The translations under genes and the position numbers were made by a program. The notes under the pieces are model-generated. The model was not told the origin of the DNA. It was given only the letters and a program-made list of their open reading frames with translations, and ran no database searches. Shown here in pieces: positions 35,463 through 45,105 of a DNA stretch of 64,000 nucleotides; position 1 is the stretch's first letter, and each line of letters opens with the position of its first letter. The stretch is from J054 sp965223095 (lineage in GTDB: Bacteria > Pseudomonadota > Gammaproteobacteria > Steroidobacterales > GCA-2729495): contig OZ244979.1 in assembly GCA_965223095.1 (NCBI GenBank), positions 620,001-684,000 of the forward strand, in the 5' to 3' direction.

Positions 35463-37178
35463 ATGGGTGAGGTCAATGCATGGATGGCCAAGATTAATGC
35501 CGTCATGTGGCATGACTCGGTGTTGTTCATCATTCTCGGCACTGGTTTGTTGTTTACCCTGTGGAGTGGCTTTTCCCAATACCGCGCCCTAACCCATGGC
35601 GTCAGCGTGTTGCGCGGCCGCTATGATGATCCCGCGGATCCCGGTGCCATCAATCACTTTCAAGCTTTGTCCGCAGCGCTATCAGCGACCGTGGGCCTGG
35701 GCAATATCGGCGGCGTGGCCTTGGCCATTTCTCTTGGCGGACCCGGCGCTGTTTTTTGGATGTGGGTGGTTGGCTTTGTTGGCATGGCGTTGAAACTGAC
35801 CGAAGTCACGCTTTCCATGCTGTATAGAAATGTTGATGACCCGGATAACCCTCATGGGGGCCCCATGTGGGTTATTAGCAAGCACATGGCCAGCAAGGGT
35901 CCCGGCTGGGCAAAAGTCGGCCGCTTTCTTGGCGGGATTTTTTGCGTCAGTGTAATTGTTTCTGCCTTTATTACCGGCAATATGTTTCAAGCCTGGAATG
36001 TTGGTGAGCTAACTGAAAGCTATTTCGGTATCCCGAGTGTGGCCAGCGGCATCGTGTTGGCCGTATTGGTTGGCATGGTCATCATCGGCGGTATTCGTAG
36101 GATCGGCGCGGTGGCCGGACGCATCGTGCCCGCGATGATTGCGCTGTACTTGCTGGCCGCGGCTTATGTGTTAATTCTCAACATTGACCAAGTACCGGCA
36201 ATGTTTGCATTGATATTCAAAGCTGCATTTTCTCCCACCGAAGCTAGCGGCGCATTTATCGGCGGCACCATGGGTTATGCCTTTTTGTTCGGCATGAAAC
36301 GGGCCTTGTTTTCTAATGAGGCCGGCCAAGGCTCATCACCCATCGCGCACTCGGCGGCAAAAACCAAAGAACCCGTGCGCGAAGGCGTCGTGGCGGGTCT
36401 CGAACCCTTCATCGATACGATCGTGGTCTGCACCCTCACGGCCATGGTCATTTTAACCACGGGAATCTGGAACCGGGGCGCCGCGTTTGAATTAGAGCAG
36501 GTGCCCGAGTTCACCACAGCGGGTCAAGCCTGGCAGCTGCCACCCACTAGCGTCGATTTGGATAAAGCCGGTTCGCTGAGCGAAGGCAGCAAAGTGTTCC
36601 TGATCATCAATGCGCATGACAATACGCAATCTGCCAATCAACTACACAGAATCGACGGCACGATTGTCCGCGCCGGTTCGAATGAGCATGTCATCGAATG
36701 GAGAAGTTTCGCGGCGCCAGTTAAACCGCGGGTATTGGATACCGGCGTCTACGAAACGCTAGTGGGAGCAAACCTAACCGCAAGGGCCTTCGACCGCGTT
36801 AATCCCGGCCTAGGTAAGTGGTTAGTTACCCTGGCATCTTGGTTATTCGCTTTTTCTACGATGATTTCTTGGAGCTACTACGGTGAACAAGGTGCAGTTT
36901 TTCTGGCCGGTGAAAAATCCGCAATACCCTACAAGTTCGCCTACTGCCTGCTGGCTATCGTAGCGACTTCCGGCTTTTTAAAAACCGATACCGAGCTCGA
37001 TAATCTGACTGGTATCGGCACGGGAATCATGCTGTTCGCTAATCTGCCCATATTGTGGTTCTTGGGGCATCAGTCCATGCGCGCCTATAAGAACTACATT
37101 CAACGCTTAAAAAGCGGACAAGTAGGCCCGGGAAGCGAACCTCCCAGGCTGGAAGATTTGCTTGGCAGTAGCAAATAG
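35463..37178 (+). CDS. Alanine/sodium symporter family (AGCS) transporter with large insertion
   Basis: A 571-residue inner-membrane amino-acid:cation symporter. Family motifs are seen: GLGNIGGVALAISLGGPGAVFWMWV (80-102), a helix with ITGNMFQAWNV (about 170-180), and the signature SNEAGQGSSPIAHSAA (284-299). Most family members are about 450-490 residues; here roughly 90 hydrophilic residues (about 341-430) sit between two late membrane helices and contain beta-rich sequence (NQLHRIDGTIVRAGSN). The insertion probably faces the periplasm. The substrate is presumably alanine or glycine. GGGGAGACAAGG precedes the ATG. Confidence 0.9.
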   Translation: MGEVNAWMAKINAVMWHDSVLFIILGTGLLFTLWSGFSQYRALTHGVSVLRGRYDDPADPGAINHFQALSAALSATVGLGNIGGVALAISLGGPGAVFWMWVVGFVGMALKLTEVTLSMLYRNVDDPDNPHGGPMWVISKHMASKGPGWAKVGRFLGGIFCVSVIVSAFITGNMFQAWNVGELTESYFGIPSVASGIVLAVLVGMVIIGGIRRIGAVAGRIVPAMIALYLLAAAYVLILNIDQVPAMFALIFKAAFSPTEASGAFIGGTMGYAFLFGMKRALFSNEAGQGSSPIAHSAAKTKEPVREGVVAGLEPFIDTIVVCTLTAMVILTTGIWNRGAAFELEQVPEFTTAGQAWQLPPTSVDLDKAGSLSEGSKVFLIINAHDNTQSANQLHRIDGTIVRAGSNEHVIEWRSFAAPVKPRVLDTGVYETLVGANLTARAFDRVNPGLGKWLVTLASWLFAFSTMISWSYYGEQGAVFLAGEKSAIPYKFAYCLLAIVATSGFLKTDTELDNLTGIGTGIMLFANLPILWFLGHQSMRAYKNYIQRLKSGQVGPGSEPPRLEDLLGSSK

Positions 37179-37200
37179 GGCTTATGCCCAAGGCATCTAG

Positions 37201-40041
37201 CTAGAAACGGTAGTTCAACCGGGCGCCCAATACCCGCGGAGCTGGCAAACTGCCGAAGTATTGCTGCACCCCAAGCCCGGCGACAAAGCCGAGATTCGTT
37301 GCGCCTTCGCCAAAGTCAGGGCCGGATCCGCCCGTCTTCAGCGTGTCATCATCCAACAAATTATCCACATAGACGATGAAATCCATCTTCTCGCCTAACA
37401 AGCCCGCACGAAAATCCACCAGCCAGTAGTCATCCCAGCGGGTGTAGTTATCGGGATCGACGAAGCGCTCATCCTGATACGTTGCGTTAAGCTCCAGCAG
37501 CCAGTCGAATTGCGAACTGGGCAAGTTTCGCTGCAGGCTCACCGCGCTCGAGAAAGAATGTTCTGGTGTTCGTTCCAGCTGCTTACCCGACTGGTCAATT
37601 CGGCAGGTCGGTCCACCGTTCGCGGGATCGCTTAGGTCACTCGGATTGGGGCCTCCAGCGCCCTTGTAGACGACGTCACAGGCATTCGCCGCGGCCGCAC
37701 GCACCAAAATAGTGGTGTCGTCATCGAATTTCTCGTAGGTCGCGTCCAGCCAAGTATAGGCGGCACTCAAGCTCAGCCCTTCAAAAAATTCCGGCTGCCA
37801 ACTGAGGTTGAGTTCCAAGCCGAAAACCTCCGCCGCCGAGGCATTCGTGACTCGCGGTGTCAACAAATCGTTGACGATGATCTGCGTGGTTATTTGCTTG
37901 TCGGTGTAGTCCTGAAAAAACAAGGACGCGTTGGCCTGCAGAAAGCCTTTCACTTCCCAACTGCTCTTGAGTCCCAATTCATAGGCGTCCATGACTTCGG
38001 GTAAGAAACGTTCGTTCTCAATGGTCGTGGCAGCAGCGCCTGCTTCCAATTGATTGATACCACCAGGCTTCTGTGCCCGTGCCCAATAGCCATAGATTAA
38101 TGCGTCATCGGTAACGGACCACTCGACGGTAATTTTTGGCGTATGGAAATCCGTGCTCTCGCGGCCCTGGATCAAGGCCCAGTCGTTATTTTGAACCCCA
38201 GGCGACAAGATATCGAAGTTTGGATCCAAGCCTGCCCTAATTTTCTTCACCGCATTATCCCAGGCTACGCAATGCACGGCCGTACCGGGATTCGCGGCCT
38301 CGGAAACCAAGGGCACGACCAAAAACCCGCCAGCGGTCGAGAACCCAAGTTGTCCGCAAGCGGACTGATTGGGCCTCAGCAGGTCGAGATCTTCCCAAAT
38401 CGTTCGATTTTCCAAAGTCAGCTTTAGACTTTCGGTAATATCCCATTCAATACTTAAGTAGACCGACCAGTGTTCGGTATCCGTTTCCCAAACGGCACCC
38501 CGGAAACCCGGCAGCTCGGGTCGCAGGTTTTGCTGCGCGTATTCTTGCCAATTGCGGACGGAAACCAGGCCACCCAGCGCCGCGGTCCCATCACATACGC
38601 CCGCTGTGGCTGGCAATAAATCGCCGGCTGTATTGGTCGTAAAGGGCAAACAAGAATAAATGCCATTGTTATCGACTAAATCACGATCCTCCTCCCAATA
38701 CAGTCCGCCCAGGGTGAAATTTACTGGGAAGTCCCAGTTGCTGCTAAAGCGTAACTCCTGACTGAATTGGCGGGTATCTTGCTCGGTGTTGGTAAAAATT
38801 ACCGAGATGAGCTGGTCAGGCCGGCCGACAGCCTGGTAGTCCTGATCGTAGTGCTGGGTATTGCTGGAATCCGTAAAACCGGTATAGGAAGATAGATTGA
38901 ATTTGCCCACTTCCCAATCCACCAGAATAGAACCGCGGAGAAGATCGACCGTATCACCCGGATAGTCTTCGCCCGTAATGGGGTTTTCGCTATGCGTCAC
39001 CTGTTTTTTTGTTGCGTTCCCATAGGTTGAAGGCGAACAGAAACCCGGTGCTGGAATCTGCTGGCCCGGATTGTTCGGATCATCGATCAATGGGTGATTG
39101 GGAAAAGCGGCTAAAACTTCACTGGTGGAGGGTCCAATGGGTAAGACGCCCGGGCAATACACGCCAAAATCAAAGAGATTGGTAGCCGTCCCACTAAAGG
39201 CGCTACTGACACCAACTTGGGCGTCGAAAGCACTTTGTGGATAGAGGGTTGGCTCGCTACCTGTGATGCGAACTGTCGGCGCCGGGGAAAACTCATCCTC
39301 GCTGTATTCAACTCTCGCCTTGACCTTAAAGGTATCGTTGGGTGTGAAAACCGACGTTAGGGCGGTGCCAAATCCATCACCAGCACCCACATCCGTACCG
39401 GAAGTACTATTCTGATAGTAACCGTCCTCATTCCAATAAACGCCGGTAACACGCACGCCCAGCACATCATCAATCAGTGGCCCGCCAACCGAGGCATCAA
39501 TCTGTCGGCGACCATAATCGCCTACATCTAAACGCAGATTTCCTTCCAGCTCATCGCCGGGCTCTTTAGTGATGTAGCTGATCGCACCCGAAAACGCCGC
39601 CCGTCCGTAGAGCGCGCTTTGCGGGCCTTTGACCAATTCGATCCGTTCAACGTCATTGAGCAAACGCTTATTGGCCAATAAGCCGGAGCCAGCACTGATG
39701 GAGTTTTCCGTGGTAACGTCAATGCCGTCGACCAGAAATGCCACGTTGGAACGGCCACGTGTGTTTGATAATCCGCGAATGGTGATACGCGTGTCCTGAT
39801 TACCGAAGGAAGTGTCGAATAAGACGCTAGGGTCCAACTTGGTGACGCCGGTTAGATCAACAATACCTTGCCGGCTAATCTGCTCAGCTGTAAGGGCGGA
39901 CACCGCGATGGGCACGTCTTGCAGATTTTCCGCTCGCTTACGGGTGGTGACAACGACCTCTTCCATCTGTGACCAAGCGCTGCTAGACAGCAGATAGATG
40001 GGCACTGCGCATAGGCACACAAATGCTTGTCGTAACTTCAT
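37201..40041 (-). CDS. TonB-dependent outer-membrane receptor
   Basis: A 946-residue receptor. It has a signal peptide (MKLRQAFVCLCAVPIYLLSS, cleaved after AWS), a TonB-box-like EEVVVTTRKRAENLQDVPIA, a plug domain (about 40-160; ITIRGLSNTRGRSN, VELVKGPQSALYGR) and a long beta-barrel ending in the aromatic ARLNYRF. The start ATG at 40041 removes ten residues before the signal peptide. Extracellular loops are long and several contain paired cysteines, so disulfide-braced loops are likely. The ligand is not predictable; the 'NLQDVPIAVSAL' class is common in marine and oligotrophic bacteria for complex carbon or metal complexes. Confidence 0.93.
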   Translation of the reverse strand: MKLRQAFVCLCAVPIYLLSSSAWSQMEEVVVTTRKRAENLQDVPIAVSALTAEQISRQGIVDLTGVTKLDPSVLFDTSFGNQDTRITIRGLSNTRGRSNVAFLVDGIDVTTENSISAGSGLLANKRLLNDVERIELVKGPQSALYGRAAFSGAISYITKEPGDELEGNLRLDVGDYGRRQIDASVGGPLIDDVLGVRVTGVYWNEDGYYQNSTSGTDVGAGDGFGTALTSVFTPNDTFKVKARVEYSEDEFSPAPTVRITGSEPTLYPQSAFDAQVGVSSAFSGTATNLFDFGVYCPGVLPIGPSTSEVLAAFPNHPLIDDPNNPGQQIPAPGFCSPSTYGNATKKQVTHSENPITGEDYPGDTVDLLRGSILVDWEVGKFNLSSYTGFTDSSNTQHYDQDYQAVGRPDQLISVIFTNTEQDTRQFSQELRFSSNWDFPVNFTLGGLYWEEDRDLVDNNGIYSCLPFTTNTAGDLLPATAGVCDGTAALGGLVSVRNWQEYAQQNLRPELPGFRGAVWETDTEHWSVYLSIEWDITESLKLTLENRTIWEDLDLLRPNQSACGQLGFSTAGGFLVVPLVSEAANPGTAVHCVAWDNAVKKIRAGLDPNFDILSPGVQNNDWALIQGRESTDFHTPKITVEWSVTDDALIYGYWARAQKPGGINQLEAGAAATTIENERFLPEVMDAYELGLKSSWEVKGFLQANASLFFQDYTDKQITTQIIVNDLLTPRVTNASAAEVFGLELNLSWQPEFFEGLSLSAAYTWLDATYEKFDDDTTILVRAAAANACDVVYKGAGGPNPSDLSDPANGGPTCRIDQSGKQLERTPEHSFSSAVSLQRNLPSSQFDWLLELNATYQDERFVDPDNYTRWDDYWLVDFRAGLLGEKMDFIVYVDNLLDDDTLKTGGSGPDFGEGATNLGFVAGLGVQQYFGSLPAPRVLGARLNYRF

Positions 40042-40088
40042 TACTACCCCCCAATAGTACTTGGGAATCATTCTAGCTGTCGGCGGAT

Positions 40089-41186
40089 CTAAATGCTTAA
40101 GATTTTTCGCAACTCATCGCCGACTGCTAAGGAAGCTGTTAGTCCTGGAGACTCGATGCCGAACAGATTGACCAAGCCAGCGATGCCATGCTCGTCTGGC
40201 CCTTGAATATGGAAATCGGCGGCCGGCTCACCAGGCCCTGATATCTTAGGTCGAATGCCGGTATAAGACGGCTGCAGGCGTGATTCCTCAAGACCCGGAT
40301 AATATCGCCGGATTGCGGCAATAAAGTCTTCACGATGACTGTCATCGAAATCATAGTTAATGCCATCGATCCAGCGAACGTCTGGACCAAAGCGAGCTTG
40401 GCCACCCATATCTAACGTAACGTGCACCCCCAAGCCACCGCCACCGGCTTGTGGATAAATCAATTGATTAAACGGTGAGGGCCCGGAAAGGCTGTAGTAA
40501 TGGCCCTTGGCGAAAAAAGCTTGCGGAATGAGATCTTCGGCCAAGCCTTCTATTCGCCTTGCTAACCGCGGCGCGAGCAAGCCCGCTGAATTGATCAGGT
40601 AGCGACAAGCTAGTCGCTCTTCACCAACAGATAATATAAATCCCTTATCGGTGACGCGGACGGCCTCAACTTCACTGTTAAGGGCAAGCACACCGCCACC
40701 AGCCTCAAGATCGCCCTGCAAGGCTAGCATAAAAGCATGACTATCGATGATCCCGGTAGACGGTGATAACAAGCCTCTCACCGCTCTCAGAGCCGGCTCG
40801 CGCTGCTCTAGCTCTGACTGCGACAACCAACGCAGATCATCCACCCCATTGGCCGCTGCTTGGGCCGCGTATTTTTCAAGGCTATCGATTTCAGCTTTTT
40901 GCGTCGCCACGATTATCTTACCGATGCGACGATGTGGAATGCCTTTTGCCTGGCAGTAGCCATAGAGTGCCTGCTTACCGCTGAGGCACAAGTTAGCCTT
41001 GACGGAATTACTGGGGTAGTAGATACCCGCGTGAATAACCTCGGAGTTGCGACTACTCGTCGCGGTGCCGATGGCCTCGGCGGCTTCGATAACAACAAGT
41101 TCGCGGCCAGCTAGGGCCAAGGCGCGAGCAACAGCCAAGCCCACCACGCCAGCGCCGATAACAACGCATTCGACGGAATCCGTCAT
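40089..41186 (-). CDS. FAD-dependent oxidoreductase, L-2-hydroxyglutarate oxidase-like
   Basis: A 365-residue DAO-family flavoprotein. The N-terminal dinucleotide-binding motif is VVIGAGVVGLAVARALALAGRELVVIE (about 8-34), followed by ATSSRNSEVIHAGIYYPSNSVKANLC, a strong signature of LhgO/L-2-hydroxyglutarate dehydrogenases, and the C-terminal GIESPGLTASLAVG motif. It probably oxidises L-2-hydroxyglutarate or a similar 2-hydroxyacid and passes electrons to oxygen or quinone. The CBS-domain gene lies 7 bases upstream on the same strand. Confidence 0.9.
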   Translation of the reverse strand: MTDSVECVVIGAGVVGLAVARALALAGRELVVIEAAEAIGTATSSRNSEVIHAGIYYPSNSVKANLCLSGKQALYGYCQAKGIPHRRIGKIIVATQKAEIDSLEKYAAQAAANGVDDLRWLSQSELEQREPALRAVRGLLSPSTGIIDSHAFMLALQGDLEAGGGVLALNSEVEAVRVTDKGFILSVGEERLACRYLINSAGLLAPRLARRIEGLAEDLIPQAFFAKGHYYSLSGPSPFNQLIYPQAGGGGLGVHVTLDMGGQARFGPDVRWIDGINYDFDDSHREDFIAAIRRYYPGLEESRLQPSYTGIRPKISGPGEPAADFHIQGPDEHGIAGLVNLFGIESPGLTASLAVGDELRKILSI

Positions 41187-41193
41187 GTTGAAA

Positions 41194-41643
41194 TTAGCCT
41201 AGATGCGACGGTCCCGTGATGTAATCATGCAACTGATCAATGACAAATTGCTGTTCCGCGATCACAGCCTTGACCAAGTCACCGATTGAAATCATGCCCA
41301 CAACTTGCTTGTGATCTATCACCGGCAAATGACGCGCCCGCTTCTCCGTCATCAGGGCCATGCAGTCATCAACACTGCGATTAGGTGCCACACAAACCAC
41401 CCGTGTCGTCATGATATCGCGCACTAAGGATTCTCGTGACGATAAATTCTCTAGAACTACTTTACGGGCGTAATCCCGCTCCGTAAACATTCCGACCGGC
41501 TTATCGTCGCTCATTACTAGCAAAGCGCCAATTCGCTTGTCGGCCATAATTTCCAGTGCTGAAAAAATTGTCGTGTCCGGTTCGACAGACCAAATATCAT
41601 TGCCCTTGGACGCCAAGATGTCTTGAACCAATCGCATTGCCAT
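41194..41643 (-). CDS. Two-CBS-domain protein
   Basis: A 149-residue cytoplasmic protein formed of a tandem CBS pair: IFSALEIMADKRIGALLVMSDDKPVGMFTERDYARK (about 25-60) and RSVDDCMALMTEKRARHLPVIDHKQVVGMISIGDLVK (about 93-130). CBS pairs bind adenosine nucleotides and usually regulate a partner; there is no effector domain here. It precedes the FAD oxidase gene by 7 bases, but CBS-only proteins are common and a functional link is not shown. Confidence 0.9.
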   Translation of the reverse strand: MAMRLVQDILASKGNDIWSVEPDTTIFSALEIMADKRIGALLVMSDDKPVGMFTERDYARKVVLENLSSRESLVRDIMTTRVVCVAPNRSVDDCMALMTEKRARHLPVIDHKQVVGMISIGDLVKAVIAEQQFVIDQLHDYITGPSHLG

Positions 41644-41737
41644 TCTCCTCCCGCTTGGCAGCCAGCCAGCCCGCTATCGAAAACAAAGTTCCTGCAAACT
41701 GCTGCGCATACTAACTATAACAGACCTGTGCGCCCGC

Positions 41738-42619
41738 TCAGCCGGACAAGGCAAACAACAGTAATGCCGGCAGTAACATGAACGCGATGAGCGTGGATAC
41801 CAAGACACCACCGGCGACATCCTCGGGATCGCGGCCATACCGGGCGGCCAACAAATAGCAAAACACCGCGATGGGCATACTGCTTTGAATGATTACCACT
41901 CCACGCAGCGTTCCTTGGAGGTCCATCAGGCTCACGATTGCCACAGCTAGCCCAAAGCCCAAGCCTAAGCGCAAACCCGCAAGTACGCAGGCCAAACTCA
42001 CGCGCTGCACGCTGAAACTAGCAAGGGAATGGCCCAAGGCGATCAGCATCAGAGGAATGGCAAGACCGGCAAACAAGGCGACGGTATTGTCAGCCCACAG
42101 CGGCATGGATGTGTTGGTCATTAGTAGCAATAGACCAAGGCAGGCAGCGTAAATGATGGGTGTTGTGAACAGAATGCGCCACGCTGACTCATGGCCCTGA
42201 AACAACGGACCTAGAATAAACTGGGATACGGAACCAACTAGATAAAAACCCACACCCAAAACCAGGCCTGGTTCACCAAAGGCGAACAGGCACAAGGGCA
42301 ACCCCAAATTACCCGCGTTGCCGAACACCAAAGATGGTAAAAAACTGCGTTGTGGCTTTCTAAGTATCGACAATGCCAAAGCCCCAATTAACGCAGTGAC
42401 CAACATGATGCCGCTGGCTATACCGGCGATGATAAAAAACGCTTGGCGATCGACTTCGAGACTGGCCATGCCACGCAAGATTAAGCACGGCGTGCCAAGA
42501 TTCATGATCATGCGCGTAACAAACTCGCGTTCAAAGGGCAAACCAAGACGAGCCCAAATAAACCCCGCTGCAGCGCAAATGGCTACTGGAGCGATAATTG
42601 GGATAAGCTGCTCGTACAC
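41738..42619 (-). CDS. AEC-family auxin efflux carrier-like transporter
   Basis: A 293-residue membrane protein with about ten helices, matching the AEC (auxin efflux carrier/malate permease) family by size, the LIPIIAPVAICAAAGFIWARLG start, the broken-helix MIMNLGTPCLILRGMASLEVD region and QSSMPIAVFCYLLAARYGRDPEDVAG near the end. Substrate is probably an organic acid anion, but bacterial members are poorly known. It is divergent from the YceI gene. Confidence 0.87.
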   Translation of the reverse strand: MYEQLIPIIAPVAICAAAGFIWARLGLPFEREFVTRMIMNLGTPCLILRGMASLEVDRQAFFIIAGIASGIMLVTALIGALALSILRKPQRSFLPSLVFGNAGNLGLPLCLFAFGEPGLVLGVGFYLVGSVSQFILGPLFQGHESAWRILFTTPIIYAACLGLLLLMTNTSMPLWADNTVALFAGLAIPLMLIALGHSLASFSVQRVSLACVLAGLRLGLGFGLAVAIVSLMDLQGTLRGVVIIQSSMPIAVFCYLLAARYGRDPEDVAGGVLVSTLIAFMLLPALLLFALSG

Positions 42620-42657
42620 CTTCGGCCTTTTTACTCTGTCGACTTAGCTATTCTCGC

Positions 42658-43251
42658 ATGAATGTGTTGCGGACTATTTTTCACATGCAGACTTTAAAGA
42701 ACTCGCTTGTGATCCTCGGTTACTTTTTGTGGCTGCTTTCGATGCTTACGCCGCAAGCTATGGCAACGGAATATTTGATGGATCAAGCTGACAGCCGGCT
42801 TGAATTTTCCGCCGAGCAACAGGGTGCGGCTTTTCGGGGCCGATTTGAGAACTTTAGCGCCAGCTTGATCATTGATTCCAAGCAAGCAGAAAAAAATCGC
42901 CTTGAAGCGCAGATCGATATGGCCTCTGTGAATACCGACTACGCTGAGCGCGACGACTATCTAGTGGGCGAAGAATGGTTCGATGTCGCCAGGTGGCCCA
43001 GGGCAAAATTTAGCGCCAGTGGGTTCACAGCTCATGCCGACAACAGGTATTCCGCGGATGGGCTACTCAGTTTGCGGGGGGTGGAACGCCCCTTATCCCT
43101 GGAATTTGACTTTGACGGCCGGCGTTTGACTGGTAAAGCGAGCATCGATCGGCGCGAATTTGGCGTCGGTCAAGGTATGTGGGCGGATGATCGAATGGTA
43201 GGCGCAGAGGTGGTCATCCACGTTGACGTGCTATTTAGGGCTCAAGAATAA
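42658..43251 (+). CDS. YceI-family periplasmic lipid-binding-like protein
   Basis: A 197-residue protein with a signal peptide (about 1-36, ending AMA-TE) and one YceI domain: YLMDQADSRLEFSAEQQGAAFRGRFE at its start, then SVNTDYAERDDYLVGEEWFDVARWPRAKF and a C-terminal FGVGQGMWADDRMVGAEVVIHVDV. The lipocalin-like barrel binds isoprenoid chains in solved homologues. Two upstream methionines (residues 1 and 10) are possible starts. Close homologues are often found with cytochrome b561, which is absent here. Confidence 0.92.
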   Translation: MNVLRTIFHMQTLKNSLVILGYFLWLLSMLTPQAMATEYLMDQADSRLEFSAEQQGAAFRGRFENFSASLIIDSKQAEKNRLEAQIDMASVNTDYAERDDYLVGEEWFDVARWPRAKFSASGFTAHADNRYSADGLLSLRGVERPLSLEFDFDGRRLTGKASIDRREFGVGQGMWADDRMVGAEVVIHVDVLFRAQE

Positions 43252-43319
43252 GCTGATGTAGAAGCGCAATTGCTCTGCTATTGTTTGCGCAACGATCACT
43301 GAGCCGAAAAAGGAAAAGA

Positions 43320-43982
43320 ATGGGCACCCGAATTCAATTAGAAGCCGCCGATGGTCACAGGTTTAGCGTTTATCAAGCCGAACCCAGCGGAACGCCCAGG
43401 GCGGGATTGGTTGTGTTACAGGAAATCTTTGGTATCACGGATCACATCGAACGCGTGACCGATGGCTTCGCGTCTGAAGGTTATCTGGCCATGGCACCGG
43501 CGATGTTCGACCGCATTGCCCCCGGCATAAACTTGGATTACAGCGACATCCAAGGCGGCGTGGCCAATATGCAAAAGCTCGATATTGAACAATCATTGCT
43601 GGATATCCAGGCGACGATCAAGGCCTTACGCGTTGCCGGCAAAGTTGGCGCGGTAGGCTATTGTTGGGGTGGCTCCATGGCGGACTTGGCGAGCTGTCGT
43701 TTGGATTTAGGCGCGGCCGCTGCATACTACGGGGCTCGCACGGTGAATTGGCTCGATGAGAAACCCAATTGTCCGGTGATTTACCACTTTGGTGATCAAG
43801 ACGCCTCTATTCCGCCAGAAGCCGTGGAAAAAATTCGGCAAGGACGACCAAACGGCATCGTACATGTCTACGCAGGTGCGGGGCACGGATTTAATTGCGA
43901 CGACCGAGCGGACTTTAGCGCCGCAAGCGCGGCCTTGGCCTTAGAGCGCAGCTTGGAATTCTTTGCGCGAATTCTCGATTAA
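43320..43982 (+). CDS. Dienelactone hydrolase-family protein
   Basis: A 220-residue alpha/beta hydrolase with the cysteine nucleophile of carboxymethylenebutenolidases: GYCWGGS (about 108-114), Asp in GDQDASIP and His in GAGHGFNCDDRA. VLQEIFGI and the FASEGYLAMAPAMFDR segment are typical of the family. AGGAAAAG just before the ATG at 43320 supports this start over 43281. No other chlorocatechol-pathway genes are present, so the substrate is open. It overlaps the convergent FAH-family gene by 4 bases. Confidence 0.9.
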   Translation: MGTRIQLEAADGHRFSVYQAEPSGTPRAGLVVLQEIFGITDHIERVTDGFASEGYLAMAPAMFDRIAPGINLDYSDIQGGVANMQKLDIEQSLLDIQATIKALRVAGKVGAVGYCWGGSMADLASCRLDLGAAAAYYGARTVNWLDEKPNCPVIYHFGDQDASIPPEAVEKIRQGRPNGIVHVYAGAGHGFNCDDRADFSAASAALALERSLEFFARILD

Positions 43983-44821
43983 AACTCGTCGGCAACGGTG
44001 TTTTCCAAACGGCCTACACCATCAATCTCTACCGTGACTTGATCGCCGGCTGTTAACCAGCGTTGCGGATCACGGGCAGCACCCACACCAGACGGCGTGC
44101 CGGTGGCAATCACGTCACCGGCTTGCAGCTCAAGTATTTGGGATAAGTAAGCGATGATTGCCGGAATATCGATGCATAGATCGGCCAGCTCTCCGGTCTG
44201 CATGACCTCGCCATTCACGCGCGTTTGCAATTTGAGCACCTGGGGATCAGGAATCTCATCGGCGGTCACCAAGCAGGGTCCCATGGCACCACTGGCGGAA
44301 AAATTTTTACCGGGAATGAACTGGGACGTATGTCGCTGGAAATCGCGCACACTGCCGTCCATGAAACAGCTATACCCGGCAACATAGTCCAAGGCCGTCT
44401 CGCTACTGACGTGACGGCAAGAACGGCCCATGACCACGGCTAACTCCCCTTCAAAATCGTAGCAATCCGAAACCCTTGGTTTCACCAGATTGGCCGCGTG
44501 GCCAACCAAGCTATCGGCAAAGCGCACGAACAATGCGGGATACTGCGGCGGCTCACGGCCCATCTCGCGTATATGAGCCATGTAGTTCATACCCACGCAG
44601 AGAATTCTGCCGGGCTGGGTAATGGGTGGCCGGTACAGGATCTCATCTAAACCGATGGGAGATTCGGTTTGGCCAAACACCTGCGTCAGGGCATTCGCGC
44701 GCAATACATCTGCCAAGGACGGATACTTTTCCTGCCAAGATTCGCTAACGGCTTGCAGACCAGAATCGGTCGCACGACCGTAGGACTCTCTGCCATTGCG
44801 ATAAAAACTAATCAGCCGCAC
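43979..44821 (-). CDS. Fumarylacetoacetate hydrolase-family protein
   Basis: A 280-residue C-C bond hydrolase of the FAH fold. Visible metal-site residues lie in the expected motif DCYDFEGELAVVMGR (acidic ligands), and GMNYMAHIREMG, DFQRHTSQFIPGKNFSASGAMGPCL and DVIATGTPSGVGAARDP follow the family pattern. Relatives hydrolyse acylpyruvates or decarboxylate oxaloacetate; the N-terminal MRLISFYRNGRESYG fits the acylpyruvase-like branch. Its substrate is not determinable here. Confidence 0.92.
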   Translation of the reverse strand: MRLISFYRNGRESYGRATDSGLQAVSESWQEKYPSLADVLRANALTQVFGQTESPIGLDEILYRPPITQPGRILCVGMNYMAHIREMGREPPQYPALFVRFADSLVGHAANLVKPRVSDCYDFEGELAVVMGRSCRHVSSETALDYVAGYSCFMDGSVRDFQRHTSQFIPGKNFSASGAMGPCLVTADEIPDPQVLKLQTRVNGEVMQTGELADLCIDIPAIIAYLSQILELQAGDVIATGTPSGVGAARDPQRWLTAGDQVTVEIDGVGRLENTVADEF

Positions 44822-45105
44822 GGCTTATCCCTTCAATTTAATTCAAACGTGCTGTGTTGAGCGTTTATCCTATCCTATTGATGCACAGCCGGTTCTCGCC
44901 CGTATTATCCCTTTACCATAAGCTGCTTTGCGAGGCCCTAGGCATTAAATGTCCGAACAATCATAAGAGCCAATCAAAAAGTTTTGCGTCAACCATCGAC
45001 AGCTATCAGAGGAAACTCTGGTCGCGCCCGAACAAAGGTCTGTGCATTCCGTCTATCCATGCTTAGAATGCCTTTCCCCTAGATCTGCCCAGCACCAAGG
45101 CGATA

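Noticed and set aside
37178..37189. GGGCTTATGCCC hairpin between the convergent symporter and TonB receptor genes as a terminator
   Set aside because: The stem is only four base pairs and no T-run follows on either strand.
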